A DNA stretch of 64,000 nt from Impatiens glandulifera (taxonomy: Eukaryota > Streptophyta > Magnoliopsida > Ericales > Balsaminaceae): positions 37,731,382 to 37,795,381 of the forward strand of contig NC_061863.1 of NCBI RefSeq assembly GCF_907164915.1, read 5' to 3'. The notes under the pieces are model-generated. The model made no database searches, had not been told where the DNA came from, and saw nothing but the letters and a program-made list of their open reading frames with translations. Both the position numbers and the translations under genes were made by a program. This document shows positions 12,432 through 23,300 of this stretch, one piece after another; position 1 is the first letter of the stretch, and every line of letters begins with the position of its first letter.

Positions 12432-13905
12432 ACCTCAATACTCAAGACGATCCTCAAATTGTGTTGATTGGACAAAGCCTGAGTGATGACGAGCGTCATG
12501 AGATGATCAAATTACTAAATACCAACAAAGACGTAGTCGCTTGGTCTTACAAGGATATGCCTGGAGAGGATCCTGCAATCGTTTGACATCAATTTCCTCT
12601 TTATCCAGATGCAAAACCCATTAAACAAAGGTTAAGACGAATGAAAACCGAGGTTGTCGCCAAGGTTAAAGAAGAGGTCCAGAAACAGTTGGAAGCAAAA
12701 TTCGTCGAAATTGTGGACTACCCCACATGGATAGACAATGTGGTTCCTGTCTTGAAGAAGGACGGAAGGATGTGCGTGTGTGTAGACTACCGCGATTTGA
12801 ACAAAGCTAGTCCTAAGGATAGCTTTCCTTTGCCCCACATCGACATTCTAGTCGATCATGCTGTCGGTAATCAGCTCTTGTCTTTCATGGATGGATTCTC
12901 AAGATATTACAAAATTCTGATTGCGGAAGAAGACAAAGAAAAGACTACCTTTATCACAGAGGTAGGCACGTTCTGTTTCAGGGTCATGCCTTTCGGTCTC
13001 AAAAACGCTGGAGCTACCTATCAACGAGCAGTAATGATGATCTTACATGACATGATCCATAAAGAGGTAGAAGTCTACTTAGACGACATGATCGTAAAGT
13101 CTAAGGATCTACAGGGTCATATTCCCAACATAGACAAATTCTTGCAAAGAATTCGAAAGTATCGACTTCGACTAAACCCAAAGAAGTGTGCTTTCGGAGT
13201 CACTGCCGGTAAGATTCTAGGATTTCTCATCACCCAACGTGGAATAGAAATCGATCGCTCCAAAATCGAGGCCATTACGGCTATGCCTTTACCTCGGAAT
13301 GAGTGAGAAGTCCGAGGCTTCCTCGGAAAAATCCAGTTCAACAGTCGTTTCATCAGCAAACTAACTCTTACTTTTGATCCTCTTTCTAAGCTACTAAAAA
13401 AAGATCAGAAATTCCAATGGGATGACACTTGTCAACAAGCTTTTGACAAAATCAAAAGACTATCTAAAGTCACCACCGGTCCTTATGCCTCCAAGGCCCG
13501 GTATCCCTTTAATTCTCTATCTCACAGTGACAGACTCGGCTATGGGTAGCTTGTTGGCTCAAGAAAATGAGGATAAGGTCGAGACTGCCGTCTACTACCT
13601 AAGCAAGAGAATGACAGGGTACGAATTGAACTATTCAACACCCGAGAAAGTGTGTTGGGCACTCGCATGGGTCACCAAAAGACTAAGACATTATATGCAA
13701 GCTCATCCCATCAAGTTGGTGTCTAGGCTTGACCCAATCCATTATCTATTTCAACGTACGTTGTTGTCGCCTAGATTCACTAAATGGATGATGATGATCT
13801 CCGAATACGAAATCACGTATATGGCTCAAAAATCTGTTAAAAGAAATGCTATCGCAGACTTCCTAGTAGATCAACCTATCATACGAACTCGACTTTCCTG
13901 ATGAC
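12432..13905 (+). pseudogene. Tat-2 reverse transcriptase and first RNase H
   Basis: The RT is well preserved at 12641-13306. It has VPVLKKDGRMCVCVDYRDLN with the first catalytic Asp, the MPFGLKNAGATYQR block and YLDDMIVKS with the catalytic pair (the usual form is YVDDMIVKS). A TGA at 13304 falls in a conserved NE-x-EVRGFLGK block. After a one-base insertion near 13440 the RNase H follows (13422-13901), with YYLSKRMTGYELNYSTPEK and a KWMMMISEYEITY end. The pair converts element RNA into DNA. An upstream connecting stretch (12432-12640, DVVAWSYKDMPG) is also typical of plant gypsy RT. Confidence 0.9.
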
Positions 13906-14340
13906 TCCATAATGTCTATAACTTCAGACACATGGAAGTTAATGTTTGATGGAGCCTCCTCGAAATATGGTTAAGGAATTGGAATTCACTTAATAGATCC
14001 CGAGGGAACCTACAATCCAATCTCTATTAAGTTAGAGTATTCTGTAACCAACAATGAGGCTGAGTACGAAGCATGTCTCTCAGGTCTCAAAATTAGACGT
14101 AATTGGCGACTCTAATCTGGTTATATCCCAAGTTAACGGAACATGGCAAGTACGAGGAGAAAATCTCAAAGCTTATCACACTTGCCTACTCCTTTTTATC
14201 GACAAGTTCGATCATGTGTCTTATGTACACGGCCCAAGAAGCCAAAATCGCTTTGCCGATGCTTTGGCCACGCTATCAGCTATGACCCAAATTCCTGTTG
14301 GAATTAAGGTCAAACCTCTGAACATCCGTTATAAATGAAA
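13906..14340 (+). pseudogene. Tat-2 second (archaeal-type) RNase H
   Basis: Reading through frame changes gives WKLMFDGASS with the first Asp, NNEAEYEACLSGLK with the Glu, DVIGDSNLVISQVNG with the second Asp and a terminal NRFADALATLSAM with the last Asp. These four acidic blocks define an RNase H distinct from the one just upstream. In plants this duplicate is characteristic of Tat elements. A TAA replaces Tyr after SSKYG (about 13972), and a frame change precedes 14054. Confidence 0.8.
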
Positions 14341-15634
14341 ATCCGATTTCGAAGTTGGAGTGGTAGCCTCCGTTCAAGTGCCCACTAAACTATGGTTCGA
14401 TATCCTTCAAAACTACATTTTTTATGGAGAATATTCGTCCCACTTCCGAGCTAAGGAACGAAGAGCCATGCGCCAATATTCCACCAACTATGCTTGGACA
14501 ACTAATAAGTTATACAGACGATCTTTTGATGGTCAAAACATGCTTTGCGTCAATGGTCCCAAGGCACGAAGGATCATAGAAGAAGTACATGCAGGTGTGT
14601 GTGGTCCACACATGAATGGACTCGCCCTTGCTAAGAAAATACTCCGCCTCGGATACTATTGGCAGAACATTGATCAAGAATGTGGCAGCTATGTGAAAAG
14701 TTGTCACCAATGCCAAATCTATGCTAATCTAAAGCATACTCCAGCATCTCTGTTATACTGCATGACATCACCATGGCCCTTTTCGACATGGGGAATTGAT
14801 GTCATTGGAAAAATCTATCCCCATGCTTCCAATGGACATGAGTTCATACTTGTAGCCATCGACTATTTCTCTAAATAGGTCGAGGCATCGTCTTATAAGA
14901 TCCTCAAGTCTACTCAGGTAGCAAAATTCATACGTGTTAATATCATAGCTAGATACAGAGTACATCATGCTATTGTCTCGGATAATGGAAGACACTTCCA
15001 AGGAAAGGTTTTATCCCTTCTTAAAGAATTCAAGATCGAACATCACAAATCTTCACCCTATCGATCCCAAACCAATGGCGCGGTCGAAGCGACAAACAAG
15101 AATGTGATTAGGATCATCAAGAAGATGACCAACACATATAAGGATTGGCATGAAAAGCTGCCATTCGCCTTATGGGGATATCGTACGACTGCTCGAGCAT
15201 CGACAGACGAGACTCCTTATTCTCTAGTTTACGGCATGGATGTCGTACAACCCATCGAGATTGAAATCCCCACACTGAGAATCCTATTGGAATCTCACGT
15301 TGTTGAAGAAGATTGGGTAAAAGCTCGATACGACCAGTTGACATTGATGGAAGACCATACGTTTGATGCGTTATGCAAAACCCAGGCTTACCAAACACGA
15401 ATGACCGATACCTTTAACAGAAAGGTCAAACCCATAAGCCTAAAAGAAGGTGACCTAGTGCTCAAAGTAACCCACGAACTGTTAGACCCTAGGGGCAAGT
15501 TCCGACCACGATTGGAAGGTCCCTTCCTCATCAAGAAAATTCTCTCTGGAGGTGCGGTTCGCCTTTCAACAGTTGAAAGCGAAGAATTTGTTACTCCTAG
15601 CAATCTAGACGACCTAAAACGATATTATGTCTAA
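14341..15634 (+). pseudogene. Tat-2 integrase
   Basis: The region is in one frame to 15634 except for a TAG at 14876. The N-terminal HHCC finger is visible as HAGVCGPHMNG and CHQCQIY. The core has STWGIDVIGKI (first Asp), IVSDNGRHFQG (second Asp) and the SQTNGAVEATNK block, where Glu is the third catalytic residue. A C-terminal GDLVLKV...GKFRPRLEGPF block is the usual gypsy integrase tail. The protein ends with DDLKRYYV and a TAA. Integrase would insert the DNA copy. The TAG replaces the conserved Trp of the FSKWVEA motif. Confidence 0.88.
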
Positions 15635-15649
15635 TATCGTTTCGCGCAA

Positions 15650-15805
15650 CGACTCTAATCTAGCCTTAGCAGGATTACAACGGCTCAAATCTAGCCTTAG
15701 CAGGATTACAACGGCTCTAATCTAGCCTTAATAGGATTACAACGGCTCTGATCTAGCCTTAGCAGGATCACGACGGCTCTCGATCCAGCCTTACCAGGAT
15801 TAAGT
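15650..15805 (+). repeat. Minisatellite of ~31 bp after Tat-2 integrase
   Basis: Five copies of a unit of the form 'tctagccttagcaggatta' followed by 'caacggct' stand immediately behind the integrase stop. The same minisatellite, with more and more divergent copies, follows the Tat-1 integrase at 30716-31100, so it belongs to the element. Confidence 0.85.
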
Positions 15806-15865
15806 CCTCTTGGACCAACCAACCTCCAATGGTGTATGTCTATGCCATAACTACCATCAGTTAGT

Positions 15866-16175
15866 CCCCAGCAAAGAGTGGACTAATTGACCTCTAGTCT
15901 TGTAAGACTATATAAACATTCTTAAGGATTAGTCCCTAGCCTCTAAAGGACTAATCGAAGCTCTAGCCTTGTTAGACAATTCCCCAAAGCTAGTCCCCAA
16001 CCAGGAGTGCACTAATCGAAGCTCTAGCTTTGTTAGGCATTTACCCAACAGTTAGTCCCCAATTGAGAGTGGACTAATCAACAACTAGTATTGTATTACT
16101 ACGTTGGAAATCCCCAGCTAGTCCTCAACTTGGAGTGAACTAGTCGACCTCTAGTTTTGTACAACTATGTCATCA
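15866..16175 (+). repeat. Tandem ~60-bp units with two hairpins each, Tat-2 3' UTR
   Basis: About five copies. Each has TTAGTCC...GGACTAA as one inverted pair (for example 15860-15892) and a second small inverted pair around 'tagtcttgtaagacta'. Some copies change both arms together (ctagt...actag near 16110-16145). Confidence 0.7.
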
Positions 16176-16260
16176 TCAATAGTGGGAGAACTACGTGAGA
16201 CCTGATTCTTCCAAAGAAAATAAAAGAATATATCAAGAACAAATGGAAGATACGTAGGCA
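16176..16260 (+). other. Conserved Tat 3' UTR motif pair (actacg ... gatacgtaggcagcc)
   Basis: 'ggagaactacgtgagacctgattctt' is followed about 50 bp later by 'gatacgtaggcagcc'. From memory, this pair recurs in the 3' region of plant Tat/Ogre and related gypsy elements, and the two halves can pair in part. Its function is not known to me. Confidence 0.6.
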
Positions 16261-17780
16261 GCCTTTGTACAGGTTCGGTCTCAATGAGCTCAGTAAGCTT
16301 AAGAAGCTCAAGATGCACAAACTCAAAATAAATGAACTATTTCTAGTTCTATTCCCACAGGGTTTGAGGAAAGTGGGAACCGTGGTTCTTTCCTTCAACT
16401 GGTGATAAGGATTTTAGTAAACAAGTAAGGGCGAACGTCAAGGGCATTTCCTATAACCAAACTATGATTGATCTCCCGAATCAAAACCCCGAGTTTCCAT
16501 AAAACTTCTATCGATGGATATCCTTAATAAGCTTGTTTTCGTGTTATGCGATTATCCAGAAAACTAACCCTCAAGGGAAGGCTTTTGAAAAATAAATAGA
16601 ATAAAACCCCGAAAGCCAAGCCAAAGCTGCAATTTGAGAAAGGACGTCTCATTCCCCTTTATATAAGAGAACAGAGAGAACTAGACTCAAGGCTCCAAAA
16701 AATATATATCTACAAAAAAAAATCCCCTACAGATCAGGGTAAAGTCATTGTTCATACTCACTCGGGCGGCTGTCCCGATGACTATCGCAAGAGTAGAACG
16801 TGTCGATACCCACAAGGACCAAAAAAAATAGAAAACACTCCCGTATAGGTTGAGGTGTTGAAATCACCGTTTATGCTCACTCGGGCGATTGTCCCGATGT
16901 CTATCGCAAGAGCAAAATGTATCGATTCCACCAGATATACCCCGGTAGTTAAAAAAAAAGAGAAAAATTCCAAACCGTAAAGTTGAAACTCTCTCTGTAA
17001 TGATACAAGGAATAATCGAACTTTCAAAGAATTGCGGCCCACGGCAAAAACAACCAAAAATATAACTGAACATGATTCTCATGGTTACCTTCCCCGCAAG
17101 TTAATATCTTGGATAATCGTCTACACGAGATCGAATTTATCATTCATATCTTAATATAGGAGAATAAGGAGCTCGAGATCGTTTAGAAACGAGACAATCC
17201 CTTTCAACACAGGAATGCTCATGTCTTAGCCCCGACCACGTTTCGAATCCAAGTCACCCTATTACGTAGATAAGACCAGGATTTCTTCTGCTTTCAAACC
17301 TTGTCCGAGACAGAATTAATAATAGTTTATTCCCCCAACAACTTTTATTAAAGCTCTCCACCTTATAGAGTGATAAAAACAACTTGTTAATGTGTCAACT
17401 AGGTTATGAAGAACACTTTGTAAATCCAAAGGAAAAAAGTTCATGTTAAACCATTCCCTTAACTCCCCAAAGGGTTGACAATTTCACCCAGCTGTGAAGG
17501 ACCCTTCGCAAGGCCAAAGGAAAAACTCTATGGGAAGCTCCCTGAGTGTTAAATCCCCACAGAATCAACGGTTTTAATCTAGTTGAGAAGGACACTTTGT
17601 TATGCCCAAGAAAGATAAGTTGACGATTATGACAACTCCTCTCGTAAGCAATCCCCAGAGGAAGCAAAAGGTTCAATCAAATGTGAAGGTCACTTCATAC
17701 AAGACTTATCTAAAGCCCTAGTTAATAGTCACATAAGATCATTGTTGTGATTCTTAAATCCCTATTCCAATAGAAATCTA
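16261..17780 (+). other. Tat-2 3' UTR, no gene; contains a ~120-bp direct duplication
   Basis: No coding region is supported. The stretch 16743-16820 is repeated at 16862-16935, sharing 'gctcactcgggcg', 'tgtcccgatg' and 'ctatcgcaagag'. Other parts are Pro/Ser-poor, unique-looking AT-rich DNA with several 'cccca' blocks. Confidence 0.6.
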
Positions 17781-17781
17781 T

Positions 17782-19236
17782 ATAGGTTATTTTCATAACC
17801 TATCCCCAATAGGTTGGTGTCCACATATGGGTTATTGTTATAACCCATCCCCAACAAGTTGGAGACCATCAGGGTTATGGTTCTAACCCATTCCCCTCGG
17901 AGCGAATGTGATCACGTATCCCCGACAAGAGTAAGCCCTATCTCTTGATAGGTATCTGTATCGGTCATTGCCATGACCACTCCCCACTAGAGTGATTGTT
18001 GTCACTCATCTTGTCTATAGGTTATTGTTATAACTTATATCCTCGACACGATAGTAATCATCCCCATAAAGTGATGGTTGCTACAGTCCCCACGACAGCG
18101 TGATTGTTATCACCACCCAACGTGATTGTTGTCACGTCACCTAGAAGGTCTTCCTTCATCCTCAATGTAGAATTCTCTTCAATCCCCATAAAGGTCCTAG
18201 TTTTGGATATCATCTCTTATAGTAAGTCCTATCGTATTACAGGCAACCTCGAGAGTCATTGTAATGACTATTCTCTAGTAGTGGATTCCATTTGTTGATG
18301 GACGCGGTATGATTGTTATCATTATCCCCGAGAGTTGTACCTCTATCCCCGTGGGATTATATTCCCAAGAGAGAATTCCTCATGAGAGTCATACCTCTCG
18401 ATAGGTAGTCTTGCTGACAGGAGACTCCTCCCCACAAAGAGTTTTTTTAAATCCTTAGGTGAGTCCTATTTGTTGATATGCATCATTAGTCATTGTTATG
18501 ATAGGATTATTATAGTAATCCATCCCCATTTGGAGTCCCGTTTAGTCCCCAACAGGATAAGACTATTGTCGTAGCCTATCCTATGCAAGATTTAGTAAAT
18601 AAGATAATGAGACATTGTGTTACGACTTGTTTCGTAAGGTGTGTTTTGGGTTCAAGAATCACGTTCTTGATCTATAAGACCGGTGAAATTCTACAATCAA
18701 AGGGCAGCGGAAGGTTTTCAATAGAGAATTTGGGGGGAGGGAATAGAAGAATCAAGGGTGCGAAGAGAAATACTGTTGGTCTATACCAAACAGTCCATAG
18801 TAAATAATAATAGATGAATATGGCAGAATTTCATATCTTCATTATTCTATTCATGGGTCCTTGGGGAAGAAAGATCATCCTTATATAGGTGATGTCTTGC
18901 CCCAAAATATTCGGTTACAACAATAACTAGAAAATAACAGAATTCGGTTTGTAAAGTAGAAAAGGAAAGCAAAACAAAATAATAAAACAACAAAACAGAA
19001 ATCTGGCCTATGTGCACACTAGGACCGAGACCGGGTGCCGAGGAAGGTTGCTGGAATTTATTCTAGGACCGAGGCCTTGATTTTAGACCCTAACACATTG
19101 TCATGACTCGTCCTCACAACACTCTGTTAGTTTCCTGGTGCATGATAAGACTATTGTGATAGTCTATCCCCAACATAACACAACAGGCAAAGTAAGATCA
19201 CGTAATCTCCCCAACCACGAGTCATTGTGATGACTC
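17782..19236 (+). repeat. Array of small hairpins with conserved TGTN loop and changing stems
   Basis: At least twelve units can be read, each followed by a C-rich tag like 'atccccaac'. Examples: ATAGGTTAT-TTTC-ATAACCTAT (17782-17803), ATGGGTTAT-TGTT-ATAACCCAT (17827-17848), GGTCAT-TGCC-ATGACC (17963-17978), GTGAT-TGTT-ATCAC (18100-18113), AGTCAT-TGTA-ATGACT (18254-18269), ATGAT-TGTT-ATCAT (18309-18322), AGACTAT-TGTG-ATAGTCT (19148-19165), GAGTCAT-TGTG-ATGACTC (19219-19236). The stems differ between units but remain complementary. The array is interrupted by a solo LTR. Confidence 0.85.
18618..19095 (-). mobile_element. Solo LTR with perfect 5-bp target duplication
   Basis: On the plus strand it reads TGTTAC...CTAACA and is flanked by cattg at 18613-18617 and 19096-19100. 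The orientation is inferred from a minus-strand TATA-like CCTATATAAGG (18879-18889) and from a minus-strand start TGTTAGGGTC. No internal element sequence remains, so an unequal exchange between two LTRs probably removed it. It belongs to none of the other LTR families in the window. Confidence 0.85.
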
Positions 19237-20330
19237 CCCACCAGAACCCGCTGCTATCCAGGTTTTATCCTTCTACCTCACTATAGGTTAGGGTGCAAAT
19301 TTTTATGATCAAACCTCGAACCCACATTTTCTAAAAACTAAGACTGTTTTATTCAAACTCGGTTCGAGAAGGGCATTCTGTAAGCATGAAAATTTAACTT
19401 ACCCTATTTGCAAAATAATATTATTATGTTTAATAATATTGAAATAATATTTTGAATTTTTATATTCAAAATAACTTGAAAGAAGGAATTAAAACCTAAT
19501 TAAGGATTAATTATTGTCATAATTAAACTTTAATTAAGGAAACTTTCCAAAATTCCAAAAATAATTTGAGGATAAAGTATTTGTATATATTTTGCCCAAA
19601 ATAGACCAAGGAAGGGGTTAAAAATATTTAATTAGGATTTATTCATGATTTATGTTTAATTCATGACTTAAACCAATTAAATAAAATATCCCAAAATTCC
19701 CAAAAATTCCAAAAAAATTAAAATATGATCATAATTGTTATTATGATTCTAGAAATATTTTTTGTGAATTTTTTGGCGAAAAAATGGATTTAAAAGGAAT
19801 TAAATTCGAATTTTAATAACGTTTTAAATAAAATTAAAATTACATAATCCTGTTTGGCTGATTTTATGTTTAAACTTTGCAGCAGGATCCTGGACCATCA
19901 GATGAGCGCCCAGATCTCATCCGACAGCCTAGAGCGCGTCAGAAATCCAGTTGTAGTAGAACCACGTGCGCGCGCCCGCACCAGATCAACTAACGGGATG
20001 GACTAACCCCGTGAGTCAAGATCGCTGACCGCGGACGGAACGCTGACGGCGTCAGGCAAAACGACGTCGTTTCAGCCGTCTTCTTCGCTGGGACGCAAGG
20101 GTCGCCGGAATCGCGACCTCGCCGACGAGTTTCTTCCAGAAGCTCTAACTTTGGCTACAGGCGATCAAATCCGTTGATTTTTCGCCCACGCGATCCCTCG
20201 TCAACGCCTACGTTTCCCCCTTATCTAGAAGCCTTATCTTCCCCGGGATAAGGCTGCCACGAATTAGGGATATGAATGCCAACGATCAACGAAAACTCAA
20301 AATAGCTTTCTACAGCCGACCTTCGAGCAC

Positions 20331-20337
20331 TATAAAT
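20331..20337 (+). promoter_or_regulatory. TATA box of the Tat-2 LTR
   Basis: TATAAAT follows 'cgagcac' and precedes a CT-rich stretch, as expected for the U3/R junction. Its plus orientation agrees with the element's coding strand. Confidence 0.55.
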
Positions 20338-20609
20338 ACTCCCTTACCCCTCTACTACCAATCCATCAAACAATAACCAGGAATTACACATCAATTCAAT
20401 CCGATTGAAGACCTGTATAATCCGGCGAAGAACAGTTTTTTTCAAAACTTTCTCCAGCGAGCCAAGTTTCGATCCAGGCTTCTAGATCATTTCCAGCAAC
20501 TCCCAGGAATGTTTTCCAGCTGTTGGTATGATTCCAGAAGCTTTGAATATTGATTTGTAATTGAAAATTTTGAATTTCTTCAAAATTTATTGTTTGATCA
20601 CTTTGGTCG

Positions 20610-21240
20610 TGTTCTTATGCTTGATTGTATGATTTCTTTGTACAGAATCATTATATATATCATGTATAAGATTTTTGTAGAAAAAAACTGATCAAATCAA
20701 CCTAGAACATAATTTTGCTAAAATCAGTTTGAAAATTTGATTTTTTAAAATGTTGTGTTCTTGGTTTAAAATTGGATTTGTTGATCCAGATTGTTGTTAT
20801 ATATGTTTATAAACATGTTTGAATCATTTCCAAACAACTGTAATCACGTTTTGATCATGTTTGATCAAAATTGAAATTTGAGAAAAAAGCTTGAAAATTT
20901 GAATTTCAAAACTTTGTGTTCTTGCTTTAATCTGTTTTTGTTGGTTCAATTAGTTGTATTAAATGTTTGTATACATTATTAGATAATTTATAAGTAACTG
21001 TAATCATGTTTTGATCATGTTTGATCAAATTGAAATTTTGGAAAAAAAAGGTTAAAAATCTGAATTTTTGAAATTTCATGTTCTTGCTTCTAAGTTGGAT
21101 TTGTTGATTCAATTAGTAGCTATACATGATTCATAATATGGAGGGATGAATTCCAAGTAACTGTTTCACCCTTTTGATCATGTTTGATCAAATTTAGTTT
21201 TTGAAAAAAGTTAGATTTTGATTCAATCTTCAAAAACATC
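20610..21240 (+). repeat. 162-bp tandem repeat inside the Tat-2 LTR
   Basis: Units begin with a 'gttcttg' block at about 20758, 20919 and 21081, giving periods of 161 and 162 bp. Each ends with 'ttttgatcatgtttgatcaaa', an imperfect palindrome. A partial unit precedes and another follows. Copies differ by scattered substitutions. Confidence 0.8.
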
Positions 21241-22390
21241 TTTAATGATGTAATAATGTTCTTTGTTTGGTATGGATTAACTATATTCATCATTTCAAAG
21301 CTAATGGAACAAAAATCAGGCCTTGAAATGGCCTAATTTAAAAGATCCCAAAATTTGACCTAGAAATGGTGTTTTAAAATTGATTCTCTTATGATCTTCA
21401 AAATCGTGATTTATGTTAGGGCTTTTGTTCTTCATGATCATATGAACCTACTGCAACTTAAGGATTGTGATTTGGACATCCCAATCAAAAGTTATGGTCT
21501 TCTGAAGTTTCGGACCAAAACAAGAACACTAAGCCCTGAAATTTTGCCTTCGGACCGAGAAAAATAGACCAGGACCGAGCCGCGCGACCGAGTAAACCGC
21601 CCACGACCGAGCCACCCGACCGAGAGAGTTAGCTTAGGGCCAACAAAACTAGCCTAGACCTAATTAACCTAGGACAAACCTTGCCACTTCACCTAGGATT
21701 GACTTGGACACATAACCTAGGACTAACAACTAAACCTAGCCTCATCTTAGCCAAGGACAAACCCTAGCCCTATCCTAGTATCAAACCCCCACTTAACCTA
21801 AGACCGTTATAGCCCTAGGCCTAAGTCCGAACCCTTACTCAAATTGAACCTCCTCAACCTTACTAAGCCCAAATTGACAAGATTGGACTCGAACCTAGGG
21901 TTTAATCCTTAGGCCCGTTTGGTTCCAATTTTAAAAAATCCAAAACTATTTTGGAACCAAGCTCCCATTTTCTAAAAAAATGGTATTTTCAAGGTCATAA
22001 AGTAACTCTCAAGATTCTCTGGGATGTTTCTCAAATTAATTTTCTTTTGCTAGGTCTTGTTTGGTTATACTCTCTAACATCTTTTTCTGATATTTTCAGG
22101 TTTTGTTAAATCTGAACCCCAACGCAACAGGTGCACACCTCCTTTAAATAATTTTGTACAATTATTAAAATTTTATCCTCATTTAGGACCCCTGGACTGT
22201 TAATTAAAGATAAGGAATGTTATAATTAGATTTATAGAAGCCAGACTTTGTCTATTTTAGAAGAATTTTGAAAACCGTCCTTAGGCGGGCGAAAGCCCTT
22301 TCCCGAGCGTAAACAGACATGAAACACTTTTTTCAGAAAATCTGGTATAAATACGTTTGTACACGTATCATTTTATTGATTTTCATAAAA

Positions 22391-22683
22391 TCTCTTGACG
22401 ACTCTGATTTTCAAATGAATAATCTTTAAATTGATTATGTTTAATTGATTTAAATCGGGCCAGGTTAAATTGTTATTCAGCCTCCTAGATTATTAATGTT
22501 TGAACAAAAGATTAATTATTTTACATAATTAATTTATTACTGCTCAAGGTATTCTCAAAATCTTTTAAAAATTAAATGTTTCATTTTAAAAGATGCCTAG
22601 TACGCAAACCAAGGTTAAAATCATTGAACCTCGAGCTGCCTCGCGGTAGTCCTTCCATATTGCCACGTGTCTCACAAACACGT
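22391..22683 (+). other. AT-rich stretch between Tat-2 LTR and copia D, no gene
   Basis: If the LTR ends near 22390, this could be leader sequence from a rearranged Tat copy or DNA at the breakpoint. Nothing coding is seen. The junction to copia D gag is at about 22684. Confidence 0.4.
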
Positions 22684-23300
22684 GATAAGCTATGGAACGG
22701 GACATAGACCGGGGGGAAAAATGGTGTTACAAGATCCAAACACTCTCTTCTGAAAACAAAAGATTAAACTATGTTGTTAGTGCTTGGACAAGGTCTGGAG
22801 AAACTGTCAAATATCAGATTAGTCTGTTAAAACCATTCGGATTTAGATGCGGTTTAGGATTTGATGGCAATGACCTAAACCGGTCCTGCAAAAAGTCAAA
22901 CTCAGCAGCTAACATGCTTAAGCCAATAAGCTTTGTTAAAGGGAGTTTAAATGATATTGCATCTGATCCCATTCATGAAGAGGTAGCTCTAAAGAATGAA
23001 ATAACTTATGTTTCGCCGACTGTCTGCTGGCTGAAAAATAATTTAGAAGCAGCCAGCAAGTCTAGCAATCTAAAACCTGACTCAAAATCAAGGAATTTTA
23101 AAATAAAATCATCTTCAAAAGTTAAAGGATCAGTGGCTAACAGGAAGGCGTCTACTAAGTCAAAATTATACGCATTAATCACAACACAAAATGAGAAATC
23201 CATCAGAATATCTCAAATATGGATTCCTCAGGGACTAATTGATCGAGGACCCAATTCAATGTGTGTACCAAAGTTTGTAAAAATTTTCTTATATAGGTGA
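22684..23300 (+). pseudogene. Copia D gag C-terminal remnant
   Basis: The frame 22692-23300 aligns by eye with E 3860-4400: KIQTLSSENKRLNYV matches KVQTLSSEIQWLTYV, GFRCGLGFD matches GCKCGLGFD, and both end with a WIP(K/Q)GLI..RGP block. The start at 22692 is only the first Met after the breakpoint. A 3'-splice-like 'cttatatag' ends at 23296, at the same place as in E and G. No protease follows: the next 230 bp match nothing here, and the palindromic spacer then begins. Confidence 0.75.

Larger units (their letters stand above)
9014..22390 (+). mobile_element. Tat-2: Tat/Ogre-type Ty3/gypsy retrotransposon lacking its 5' LTR
   Basis: Gag leader, gag, protease, G-patch segment, RT, RNase H, second RNase H and integrase follow in order. 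After them come a 3.6-kb untranslated region full of repeats and a long 3' LTR (about 19283-22390). No 5' LTR precedes gag: the copia E LTR abuts the leader at 9013/9014. The element is therefore truncated or rearranged on the left. The RT-RNaseH-second RNaseH-integrase order identifies Ty3/gypsy of the Tat lineage. Coding frames carry about ten lesions. Confidence 0.8.
19283..22390 (+). repeat. 3' LTR of Tat-2 (about 3.1 kb; ends approximate)
   Basis: The region opens with 'ataggttagggtgcaaattttt', similar to the start of the inverted Tat LTR fragment ending at 32303. A core promoter with TATAAAT at 20331-20337 fits the middle of a plus-strand LTR. The block 'aaaacgacgtcgttt' at about 20060 recurs at 31590 in the inverted fragment. 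The right end carries 'agccctttcccgagcgtaaac' and 'cttgacgactctg', sequences that in Tat elements lie at the LTR end and primer-binding site. Exact ends are not fixed because no target duplication was found. Confidence 0.6.
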
